From Fen-999 sp035505955 (lineage in GTDB: Bacteria > Pseudomonadota > Gammaproteobacteria > Burkholderiales > Rhodocyclaceae): a stretch of 64,000 nt of DNA. Shown here piece by piece: positions 1-10,198 of this stretch. Each line of letters starts with the position of its first letter. Position 1 is the stretch's first letter. Below the pieces are notes generated by a model that ran no database searches, was not told the DNA's origin, and saw nothing but the letters and a program-made list of their open reading frames with translations. The stretch covers positions 1 through 64,000 of the forward strand of contig DATJQH010000137.1 in NCBI GenBank assembly GCA_035505955.1. The letters are read 5' to 3'. A program made the position numbers and the translations under genes.

Positions 1-3347
<3,347 letters not shown>

Positions 3348-3380
3348 GATCGGGCTCCTGAAGTCGCGGCAACGGGAAAC

Positions 3381-3411
3381 AGGACGGAAACGGGGTTGCT
3401 AGGCCCGTCCT
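3381..3411 (-). promoter_or_regulatory. hairpin in the carAB mRNA leader
   Basis: Inverted repeat with perfect 7-bp arms AGGACGG (3381-3387) and CCGTCCT (3405-3411) in the carA leader, between the predicted transcription start and the GTG codon. It has no T-run, so it is not a simple terminator. A role in pyrimidine or arginine control is conceivable, but the sequence alone does not show it. Confidence 0.4.
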
Positions 3412-3424
3412 GATAAACTTGCTG

Positions 3425-3453
3425 ATTATAGCTTTCCGCGACGCAACAGGCAA
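3425..3453 (-). promoter_or_regulatory. sigma-70 promoter of carAB
   Basis: On the minus strand a -35 hexamer TTGCCT (3453-3448) is followed after exactly 17 bp by a perfect -10 TATAAT (3430-3425). Transcription would start near 3418, about 70 nt upstream of the carA GTG. The promoter sits just downstream of the fccB stop codon. Confidence 0.75.
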
Positions 3454-3475
3454 TGCCGCCAGTCAATGGCCGACG

Positions 3476-4822
3476 TCAGGAGAATGCATCTGTCATCAGA
3501 TTGCGCAGCCAGCCGTCGGCGTATTCCGCCTCCATCCTGCGATAAAGGCGTGGCACCGGTATGGGTTTCTCCTTGGTGCCGAAAGTCACCGGCGAGATTC
3601 CGCTACCGTCCTTGACATAGACCCACTGGTTGTTCTCCACGCGGAACAGGTGCACCACTGAAAATCCCCAGTCATGCGCCACGACGCTGTAGCAGGTGTT
3701 CGTGTACAGGGGTTTGGGTGCCGGCAGTCCGTTGAAGCGGGCCGCGAGGCTGGCGGCGACGACCTTTGCCTGGGAGTTGGCCATGTGCGCCGATTTCGGG
3801 AAGCCGTTGCCCGTCGACAACTCGCCGCCAACACAGGCATCGCCGATGACGAAGATGTCCTTCTGTGCCGTCGACTCCATGTTCTCGGGCTTCACGGCGC
3901 ACCAAGCGCCCTTGAAGTTGGCCAGGCCGGCATCGACAGCAATCCTGCCCGCGCGATGCGGAGGAATCACGTTGATCACGTCGCACTGGATGTCGTCGAA
4001 CGCCGTGTGACACGTCATGGCTTCGGCATCGACGCGTTCCACCTTGCCGCCAGCGGCCCCCCCGATCCATTCGATCATGCCATCCGACCCGTAGCCGTAG
4101 AGCGCCTTCCACGCCTGCTCGAACAAGGGCCGCTTCGAGAAGGAGTCGTTCGCATCGAGCAGCAGGATCTTGACCTTCTTCTTGCCGTGGCTCTGACAGT
4201 ACATCGCCACCTGGGCGGCGCGCTCGTACGGGCCAGGCGGACAGCGGAACGGCGCCGGCGGCACGGCGATGACCATGCGACCGCCGTCGGGCATCGCCTC
4301 GATCTGCTTCTTGAGCAGCAGCGTTTGCGGGCCCGCCTTCCAGGCGTGCGGGATGCGGCTCTCCGCCAGGTCGGCGTTGAGTCCCTGCACGGCGCCGAAG
4401 TCCAGCTCGACCCCCGGGGCCACGACGAGCGCATCGTAACCGAAAGTGCCGCCAGTTCCCGTTGTCACGGCCTTCTTCACCGGATCGATACCGACGACTT
4501 CGTCGTGCACCACTTTGACGCCGCGTTGAGCGAGGCCGCCGTAGCCGGTTTGCAGCGTCGAGATGTCGCGTGATCCAGAAAGGACTTCGTTGGACAGCGG
4601 GCAGGACGTGTAGCGCGTGCCCCGTTCGATCAGCGTGACTTCGATGCCCGGGTCCAGCAGGCGCAGGTACCGTGCGGCCGACGCGCCGCCATAACCGCCA
4701 CCAACCACCACGACGCGCGCTTTCGCTGCCACGGCGCGTGCCTGTCGGATGGTCAGGACGGCAGTCCCCGCGGCGGCCGTCACGGCCTTCAGAAACGTAC
4801 GGCGATCGACGTATGGATTCAT
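3476..4822 (-). CDS. fccB: flavocytochrome c sulfide dehydrogenase, flavoprotein subunit
   Basis: Periplasmic FAD subunit that oxidises sulfide to sulfur/polysulfide and passes electrons to its cytochrome c partner. The 448 residues carry a Tat signal (RRTFLK, residues 7-12), a dinucleotide fold VVVVGGGYGG (37-46) and a GDAC motif near 327-330. Cys74 in TSCPLSNEV matches the position where FAD is covalently attached in characterised FccB proteins. Cys194 (FRCPPG) and Cys377 (NTCYS) are likely equivalents of the redox-active cysteines. I chose ATG 4822 over an upstream TTG because AAGGAGG lies 8 nt before it. It is third in the operon, 12 bp after fccA. SoxF is a close alternative name. Confidence 0.88.
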   Translation of the reverse strand: MNPYVDRRTFLKAVTAAAGTAVLTIRQARAVAAKARVVVVGGGYGGASAARYLRLLDPGIEVTLIERGTRYTSCPLSNEVLSGSRDISTLQTGYGGLAQRGVKVVHDEVVGIDPVKKAVTTGTGGTFGYDALVVAPGVELDFGAVQGLNADLAESRIPHAWKAGPQTLLLKKQIEAMPDGGRMVIAVPPAPFRCPPGPYERAAQVAMYCQSHGKKKVKILLLDANDSFSKRPLFEQAWKALYGYGSDGMIEWIGGAAGGKVERVDAEAMTCHTAFDDIQCDVINVIPPHRAGRIAVDAGLANFKGAWCAVKPENMESTAQKDIFVIGDACVGGELSTGNGFPKSAHMANSQAKVVAASLAARFNGLPAPKPLYTNTCYSVVAHDWGFSVVHLFRVENNQWVYVKDGSGISPVTFGTKEKPIPVPRLYRRMEAEYADGWLRNLMTDAFS

Positions 4823-4834
4823 TGCCAAACCTCC

Positions 4835-5410
4835 TTACCTGGACTGGGCGCCGAAATAGCGGGCGGCAGCCGAAACGTCAGCGGGCTTCATCTCGTTTGC
4901 CGCCCGCCGCATCTTCCGGTGCGGCATCTTGAAATCCGCGCTGCGGAACTTCTCGAGTTCCAGCTCCATGTACCTCGACCATTGGCCGTTGATGCGCGGC
5001 GCGTCGACATCGGGGTCGTTCCCGCTGATGCCGTGACAATCCTCGCAGGATTCGGACACGGCCGACCTGCCCTTCTGCATCACGTCCGCCGGAGCACGCT
5101 GCGGCGCCGGCACCCAGGGCTGCCTGGAGAAATAACCGGCCAGTGCGTCGAGCTCATCGTCGCTGAAGCCCTTGACGATGCGGTTCATCGTGACGCCGAC
5201 GCGTTCATCGTACTTCCACTGCTTCATGATCCTGGCCAGGTAGTCGCGCGGCAGGCCGCCGATCGATGGCATCGACGGCCCGGCACTGACGCCGCCGACG
5301 CCGTGGCAACCGTTGCAGGTGCGCGCCAGTACCTCGATGTTGTTGTCGTGCGCGGCAGCGCCGCCGACCAGGCCGGCGGTGACAAGCGCGATAAGGGATG
5401 TCTTCGACAT
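4835..5410 (-). CDS. fccA: dihaem cytochrome c, flavocytochrome c cytochrome subunit
   Basis: Periplasmic class I dihaem cytochrome c and probable electron acceptor of the adjacent FAD subunit. The 191 residues have a Sec signal peptide (cut near AAA-H, residue 20) and two haem motifs, CNGCH (32-36) and CEDCH (122-126), one in each half, as in FccA/cytochrome c4-like proteins. The start ATG at 5410 has GGAG six bases upstream; in-frame codons further up overlap the preceding gene. It lies 11 bp after the multihaem membrane protein gene and 12 bp before fccB, so the three probably form one transcript. A cytochrome c4 is the main alternative, but the position beside fccB favours FccA. Confidence 0.82.
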   Translation of the reverse strand: MSKTSLIALVTAGLVGGAAAHDNNIEVLARTCNGCHGVGGVSAGPSMPSIGGLPRDYLARIMKQWKYDERVGVTMNRIVKGFSDDELDALAGYFSRQPWVPAPQRAPADVMQKGRSAVSESCEDCHGISGNDPDVDAPRINGQWSRYMELELEKFRSADFKMPHRKMRRAANEMKPADVSAAARYFGAQSR

Positions 5411-5421
5411 GATTTTCTCCA

Positions 5422-7362
5422 TCAATGCAGCGTGGCGCGCCCGAACAGCACGAGGGTCAGCAAAGTCAGGCCGGCGATGATCAGCACGCTGGCGAGGAAG
5501 GACGCCGCGAGATCGGCGCGTCGCGAGGGCCGGCGGACCAGATGCTTCTCCAGTTCACCGATCGCAACCAGACGTTCATATTCCAGCCGGTGGTCGTGCT
5601 TGAATTCCTCGATCGGAATTTTCCCCGTGAATATCGTCGTGCTCATCGGGAAGCGTTCCGGCCGGAAGTGCACGTTGAAGAAATGCACGGTGTTCAGGAA
5701 CACTGCCGCCAGCACCGCTTCCTCTGCATGCACGAGCGTGGCGATGTTGAACACCCATCCCGGCAACAAAGCGGCCGTCTTCTCGGGGAAGAAGAGGATC
5801 AGACCCGACGTGCCGATGATCGTGGCGCCCCAGAACGGCGCCCAGTAGTCGAAGCGCTGCCAGTAAGTCCAGTGGCAAAACTCGGGCCGCTCGGCACGAC
5901 CGAAGAACCAGAGGAACATGTTCTTCATGTCACGCAGGTCGTTCCAGCTCGGAATCATCGAAGTACCGCCGAACCAGTTGAAGGTCCTGCGCCTCTTCCA
6001 GATGTTGGCCGCAACGATGACCAGGTGGATGACGAAGATCGACAGCCAGGTGACCGCCGCCGTGCGGTGGATGATGCCCTCCATCTTCGGCCCCCCCAGG
6101 AACTCGACGACCGCCTTGGCCCAGGCCGTATGCGGGAACAGGAGCGACGTGCCGGTGAGCACCAGCACCATGGTCGCAATCGCGAACAAGGCGTGGATCC
6201 AGCGCCACACCGGCGTGAAACGGCGGAAGTACACGATATCGGGCTGGTCGAGGTTCTCGCGGAAGCCCTTGCCGCGCATGCGGTCCATCACTTCCCGGTA
6301 CAGCCACAAGAGCACATGCACCCAGAAGAAAATCATCACACTAAGGATCAGTGCCTGCATGAACTGCTTGGCCCAATACAACCATGGGTATTTCTTCTGG
6401 TTGTCCGGGTTGCCGTGCGGCTGGAATTGAAGGAAGCTCTCGCTCGCCTGCTTGTGGCAGTTGCGGCAGTTCTGCAGGCGATTGGCCACATTGACGTGTG
6501 AGGTCGGGTCGTCCTCCTTCTGGATGTCGTGACTGCCGTGGCAGTCGAAGCACTTGGCCGTGTTGGTGTAGCCGAGGCGGTTCACCTGGCCGTGATACGA
6601 AGCGAAGTAGGTCCGCTGCGCATCCTCGTGGCAGCTGCCGCAGTTGCGGGTAATCGCCAGTTTCATCGAATCGGCTTTCGGCGAGCCGATGTCGTGGGTC
6701 GTATGGCAATCCGAGCAGACCGCCGATTTCTCGTCCTGCTTGTCCACAATGGCCTTGCCGTGGACCGAAGCGATGTAGGCTTTCTTCTCCTTCTCGTGGC
6801 AGCGGCCACAGACTTCGAAGTTCTTCAGCCGATGCTCCTTGCGCTGCGCAGCACCCGGTACGCCGATGTTGTGGGCGTCGTGGCAATCGTGGCAGGCCGC
6901 ATTGACGCGCGCCTGGTTCTTCGCGTTCGGTTTGGCGTGCACCGAGTGCATGTAGTTGTCGGTCTGCTGGACGACGACATCCAGGCGTTCGCGCGCCTTC
7001 GGATCGGAATCCTTCTGCGCAGCTTCCCATTTCTGCCTGTGGCATTCGACGCAACCGATGGCCCCGGCAAGCGGCTTCTTGTGCGGCAGCTTGGTGACGT
7101 CCCGGTGGCAACCGGTGCAGGGCATCTTGCCGTGCACGCTCGCTTCCAGCACGCCGGTGTCGACGAAGATGTCGCGACGGGTGCCATCGCGATGGATCAC
7201 CGTCTTCTCGTCCTGATCGGCATGGCAGCGCAGGCAGCGCTTGTTGGCGATCGGCGCCGCCGCAGCGACTTCCTCCGGTGATACCGAAGCTCCCGCTGAA
7301 CTCGCCGCGAACAAGGCGAGCACCCACAACCCCGCGAACACACCCCTGGCATGTCGTGCCAT
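5422..7362 (-). CDS. CbcL-like nine-haem cytochrome c / di-haem cytochrome b fusion
   Basis: Inner-membrane multihaem protein of 646 residues. After a signal sequence (1-25) there are nine CxxCH motifs, beginning at residues 43, 82, 104, 157, 185, 216, 241, 271 and 299. A C-terminal membrane domain follows (from about 333) with several hydrophobic spans and candidate haem b histidines (WIHALF, IIHRTA, VIHLVI, LVHAEE, VHFFNVHF). This architecture, nine c-haems fused to a HydC/FdnI-type cytochrome b, is that of Geobacter CbcL, which links the quinone pool to periplasmic carriers. It is the first gene of the operon with fccA and fccB, so it could exchange electrons between quinone and the sulfide dehydrogenase. 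ATG 7362 has GAGGAG upstream. The direction of electron flow cannot be read from sequence. Confidence 0.85.
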   Translation of the reverse strand: MARHARGVFAGLWVLALFAASSAGASVSPEEVAAAAPIANKRCLRCHADQDEKTVIHRDGTRRDIFVDTGVLEASVHGKMPCTGCHRDVTKLPHKKPLAGAIGCVECHRQKWEAAQKDSDPKARERLDVVVQQTDNYMHSVHAKPNAKNQARVNAACHDCHDAHNIGVPGAAQRKEHRLKNFEVCGRCHEKEKKAYIASVHGKAIVDKQDEKSAVCSDCHTTHDIGSPKADSMKLAITRNCGSCHEDAQRTYFASYHGQVNRLGYTNTAKCFDCHGSHDIQKEDDPTSHVNVANRLQNCRNCHKQASESFLQFQPHGNPDNQKKYPWLYWAKQFMQALILSVMIFFWVHVLLWLYREVMDRMRGKGFRENLDQPDIVYFRRFTPVWRWIHALFAIATMVLVLTGTSLLFPHTAWAKAVVEFLGGPKMEGIIHRTAAVTWLSIFVIHLVIVAANIWKRRRTFNWFGGTSMIPSWNDLRDMKNMFLWFFGRAERPEFCHWTYWQRFDYWAPFWGATIIGTSGLILFFPEKTAALLPGWVFNIATLVHAEEAVLAAVFLNTVHFFNVHFRPERFPMSTTIFTGKIPIEEFKHDHRLEYERLVAIGELEKHLVRRPSRRADLAASFLASVLIIAGLTLLTLVLFGRATLH

Positions 7363-7396
7363 TTTGAATTCTCCTCAGTGTCCCCCCTGCTCCGTA

Positions 7397-7415
7397 CCGG
7401 CCATTTGCTGGCCGG
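7397..7415 (-). promoter_or_regulatory. hairpin in the 5' leader of the cytochrome/fcc operon
   Basis: Perfect inverted repeat CCGGCCA / TGGCCGG (7-bp arms, 5-nt loop) between the predicted sigma-54 start site and the ATG at 7362. In the RNA it would form a short GC stem about 35 nt before the start codon. It has no T-run. It may stabilise the transcript or be incidental. Confidence 0.4.
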
Positions 7416-7450
7416 ACATCGTCTTGTTCGGGTTATTAAGTAAAGCTTGC

Positions 7451-7466
7451 AGCAATGGTCATGCCC
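7451..7466 (-). promoter_or_regulatory. sigma-54 (-24/-12) promoter of the CbcL-like/fcc operon
   Basis: On the minus strand GGGCATG, four bases, then TTGCT match the RpoN consensus TGGCACG-N4-TTGCW, with the invariant GG and GC dinucleotides exactly 10 bp apart. Transcription would start near 7440, giving a leader of about 75 nt. The divergent neighbour encodes a sigma-54 activator and a palindrome lies about 85-120 bp upstream, the normal enhancer distance. Confidence 0.65.
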
Positions 7467-7548
7467 GTGCATCGCGTGGCACGCATCCAGTTGTTTTTTT
7501 GCCCGTTTTGCGATTTCTTGGTTGCATGGGCCCGCAAGGACACCGCCC

Positions 7549-7572
7549 GATAGTGCCGTGCGCGGCACTATC
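7549..7572. promoter_or_regulatory. perfect palindrome, probable activator-binding (UAS) site
   Basis: Arms GATAGTGCCG and CGGCACTATC are exact reverse complements with a 4-nt spacer. The site lies about 100 bp upstream of the sigma-54 promoter and immediately before the regulator's own start region. That is the expected place for an enhancer bound by the divergently encoded Fis-type activator, and it would also allow autoregulation. Confidence 0.6.
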
Positions 7573-7602
7573 AAAATGCCATCCATGGCACAATGGATAT
7601 CC

Positions 7603-8910
7603 ATGAATGCCCGCCCAGACCAAGTGCTGCCCGAATTGATGGCCATGGCCGACGCGCTGCCGGAGCCACGCGTTTTCCTCGGCGCCGACTATCGCGTACT
7701 GGCGGTCAACCAGGCCTGGCGCCAGGAGTTCGGCGACCCCGGCGACCTCGCAGGCCGCTCCTGCTACGAGATTTCGCACCACGCGAACGCGCCTTGCGAC
7801 CGGTTCGGCGAATCATGCCCGCTCAAGGTCAGTCGGGAGCGCGACGAGCCGGCGCGGGCACTGCACGTTCATCACACCCCGCGCGGCCTCGAACACGTTG
7901 ACGTCGAAGTTACGCCGATCCGGGACGGCCGAGGCAGGACGATCTTTTTCATGGAAACGGCGCGCATGGTGCGACGCGCCCGCAGCCAGCCATCGGCGAA
8001 GGGACTGGTCGGACGCTCGCCAGCGTTCAATCGCATGCTCGAACTCATCGAGCGCGTCGCCCCTTCCGACGCCACGGTGCTCCTGCTCGGAGAATCCGGC
8101 GTCGGCAAGGAACTGGCCGCCCAGGCACTGCACGACGCCAGCCGGCGCACGCGCGGACCGTTTGTCGCGGTGGACTGCGCCGGCATGACGGAAACGCTGG
8201 CGGGCAGCGAACTCTTCGGCCACGAAAAAGGTGCCTTCACCGGTGCAGTAAGCCGCAAGACAGGCCTCGTCGAGGCGGCCGCGGGCGGCACGCTGTTCGT
8301 CGACGAAGTGGGTGACATTCCGCTTTGCCTGCAAGTAAAGCTGCTGCGCCTGATCGAGTCCGGTACTTTCCGCCGCGTCGGCGGACTCGAGCCGCTGCGT
8401 GCCGACTTCCGCCTGGTCCTGGCCACACACCGCGACCTGGCAGCGATGGTGGAGGACGGAAGTTTCCGGCGCGATCTCTACTACCGCGTCAGCGCCTTTC
8501 CGATTCACGTGCCGCCACTGCGCGAACGCAAGGAGGATCTGCCGCTGCTCGTTGACTCGCTGCTGGCGCGGGTAAGCCGGCGCCGCCTGCGCATGCATCC
8601 CGACGCGCTGGACCGGCTCAAGGGGCATCGGTTTCCGGGCAACGTGCGCGAATTGCGCAACCTGATCGAACGCGCCGCGCTTCTCGCCGACAGCGACACC
8701 ATCCTGCCCGAACACTTGCCGGAAGCGATCGGGGAAGTAGCCAGTCCGCCGCATGGTGGCAAGGGGCAGATCGTGTCACTGTTGGAAGCCGAACGGCAAT
8801 ACCTGCGCTGGGCGGCAACGAGCCATCAGGGTGACCGCCGCGAACTGGCGGCACGCCTGGGCATCAGCCCGCGCACGCTGTTCCGGAAATTGCGCGAGTC
8901 GTCGGCCTAG
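7603..8910 (+). CDS. PAS-domain sigma-54-dependent transcriptional activator
   Basis: Enhancer-binding protein of 435 residues: an N-terminal PAS domain (about 15-118), a AAA+ domain with Walker A GESGVGKE (163-170) and the sigma-54 contact loop GAFTGA (210-215), and a C-terminal Fis-type helix-turn-helix (RELAARLGISPRTLFRK). The PAS domain has a cysteine cluster at residues 54, 65 and 72, which could serve redox or metal sensing. It has no receiver domain, so it probably senses a signal directly. In-frame ATGs at 7576 and 7585 are alternative starts; none has a strong ribosome site. It is divergent from the CbcL-like/fcc operon, its likely target. Its stop shares CTAG with the converging dapB stop. 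Confidence 0.88.
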   Translation: MNARPDQVLPELMAMADALPEPRVFLGADYRVLAVNQAWRQEFGDPGDLAGRSCYEISHHANAPCDRFGESCPLKVSRERDEPARALHVHHTPRGLEHVDVEVTPIRDGRGRTIFFMETARMVRRARSQPSAKGLVGRSPAFNRMLELIERVAPSDATVLLLGESGVGKELAAQALHDASRRTRGPFVAVDCAGMTETLAGSELFGHEKGAFTGAVSRKTGLVEAAAGGTLFVDEVGDIPLCLQVKLLRLIESGTFRRVGGLEPLRADFRLVLATHRDLAAMVEDGSFRRDLYYRVSAFPIHVPPLRERKEDLPLLVDSLLARVSRRRLRMHPDALDRLKGHRFPGNVRELRNLIERAALLADSDTILPEHLPEAIGEVASPPHGGKGQIVSLLEAERQYLRWAATSHQGDRRELAARLGISPRTLFRKLRESSA

Positions 8911-9713
8911 CGCAGGCCGAGCACGTCCTGCATGTCGTAGAGGCCCTTGGTCTTGCCACGCAGGAAGCGTGCGGCGCGCAGGGCGCCTTGCGCAAAATGC
9001 ATGCGGCTCGAGGCCTTGTGGGTGATTTCCACCCGCTCACCGGTGCCGATGAACATGACGGTATGGTCGCCAACCACGTCGCCGCCTCGCACCGTCGCGA
9101 AGCCGATCTGCTGGGGCGGCCGCTCGCCAGTCACGCCTTCCCGGCCGTAGACGGCGCACTCGGCCAGATCGCGGCCAAGCGCCGACGCCACGACTTCGCC
9201 CATACGCAGCGCGGTGCCGGAAGGCGCATCGACCTTGTGGCGATGGTGCGCCTCGACGATCTCGATGTCATAGCCCTCGTTGAGGATTCGGGCGGCGGTG
9301 TCGAGCATCTTGAAGACGAGGTTGACGCCAACCGCCATGTTGGGCGCGAAAACGATCGGTATGTCGCGTGACGCGTCCTGGATCGTCAGTTTCTGTTCGG
9401 TGTTCAATCCGGTGGTGCCGACGATCATATGCACGCCGCGCCGGCGACAGGTATCGACGTGTTTCATCGTGCCCTCGGGCCGCGTGAAGTCGATCAGGCA
9501 ATCGACACCCGCCAGCGTCGCTTCGAAATCATCGCTGATGGCGACGCCGCACGGTGACCCGATCAGTTCGCCGGCGTCCTTGCCGATGAACGGGCAGCCC
9601 GGAATGTCCAGCGCGCCCGCCAGCCCGGCGTCGGGCGCCTGCATGATGGCTTCGATCAGCGTGCGGCCCATGCGGCCGCTGGCGCCGGCGACGGCAAATC
9701 GAATCGTATCCAT
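8907..9713 (-). CDS. dapB: 4-hydroxy-tetrahydrodipicolinate reductase
   Basis: NAD(P)H-dependent reductase of the diaminopimelate/lysine pathway, cytoplasmic. The 268 residues match the family. The N-terminal nucleotide-binding motif is AGASGRMG, and the substrate-binding/catalytic motif EAHHRHKVDAPSGTA lies near residues 157-171. The gene converges on the sigma-54 regulator with a 4-bp overlap (CTAG serves as the stop of both). It is downstream of bamE with a 6-bp gap, a common betaproteobacterial pairing. Confidence 0.96.
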   Translation of the reverse strand: MDTIRFAVAGASGRMGRTLIEAIMQAPDAGLAGALDIPGCPFIGKDAGELIGSPCGVAISDDFEATLAGVDCLIDFTRPEGTMKHVDTCRRRGVHMIVGTTGLNTEQKLTIQDASRDIPIVFAPNMAVGVNLVFKMLDTAARILNEGYDIEIVEAHHRHKVDAPSGTALRMGEVVASALGRDLAECAVYGREGVTGERPPQQIGFATVRGGDVVGDHTVMFIGTGERVEITHKASSRMHFAQGALRAARFLRGKTKGLYDMQDVLGLR

Positions 9714-9719
9714 GGTCTG

Positions 9720-10118
9720 CTACTTTTGAGGTTCGCCGGCGGGCGCGATGTCGATGACCCGGCTGGCCGGCTTGGCCGGGGTTTCCGTGCCGACCGGCGG
9801 CAGCGCCGCCTGGACGTCGCCGCCGACACGCGCGAGCTTGCCGTTTTCGAAGAAGACGACGAGATGGCGCTGCTCGACATCGTCGGGATGTCGTCCGGGC
9901 CGAAACCGATACAAGTAGTCCCAGCGATCGCCATGGAACATGTCGGCGACCAGCGGCGTGCCGAGGATGAAGCGGACCTGGTCCTTGGTCAGCCCGGCCT
10001 TGAGCTGTGACGCCATCTCCTGCGTCACCATGTTGCCCTGACGAATGTCGAGCTTGTACACGGGACTCGCACAGGCGGCGAGCAGGGAAAGCGGAAGGAG
10101 GTAGCGCAGACGCATCAT
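9720..10118 (-). CDS. bamE: outer membrane assembly lipoprotein BamE (SmpA/OmlA)
   Basis: Small lipoprotein of the BAM complex that helps insert beta-barrel proteins into the outer membrane. The 132 residues have a lipoprotein signal with lipobox LAAC (Cys about 16) and the SmpA/OmlA core: IRQGN, then GLTKDQVRFILGTP, then WDYLYRF. The C-terminal tail is Pro/Ala-rich. Start is ATG 10118 or the adjacent ATG 10115; upstream in-frame codons would spoil the signal peptide. It lies between recN and dapB. A copy of the 23-bp dispersed repeat sits in the gap before it. Confidence 0.92.
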   Translation of the reverse strand: MMRLRYLLPLSLLAACASPVYKLDIRQGNMVTQEMASQLKAGLTKDQVRFILGTPLVADMFHGDRWDYLYRFRPGRHPDDVEQRHLVVFFENGKLARVGGDVQAALPPVGTETPAKPASRVIDIAPAGEPQK

Positions 10119-10162
10119 GATCGCAAAACTATAGCATGGGCTCCGGCGCCGACCGACCGCCA

Positions 10163-10185
10163 AGAGTCAGCCCCCGTGGTGCGCC
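10163..10185 (+). repeat. 23-bp dispersed repeat, copy 1 (intergenic bamE/recN)
   Basis: Starts AGAGTCAGCC and ends GGTGCGCC, then AAGC as in copies 4, 8 and 13. It lies between the stop of recN and the start of bamE, in neither gene. Confidence 0.85.
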
Positions 10186-10198
10186 AAGCTGCGTCGGG

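Noticed and set aside
7477..7497. TGGCACG with a TTG downstream as a second sigma-54 promoter on the plus strand for the activator gene
   Set aside because: The -12 element is out of phase (GG to GC spacing is not 10 bp), unlike the minus-strand site at 7451-7466.
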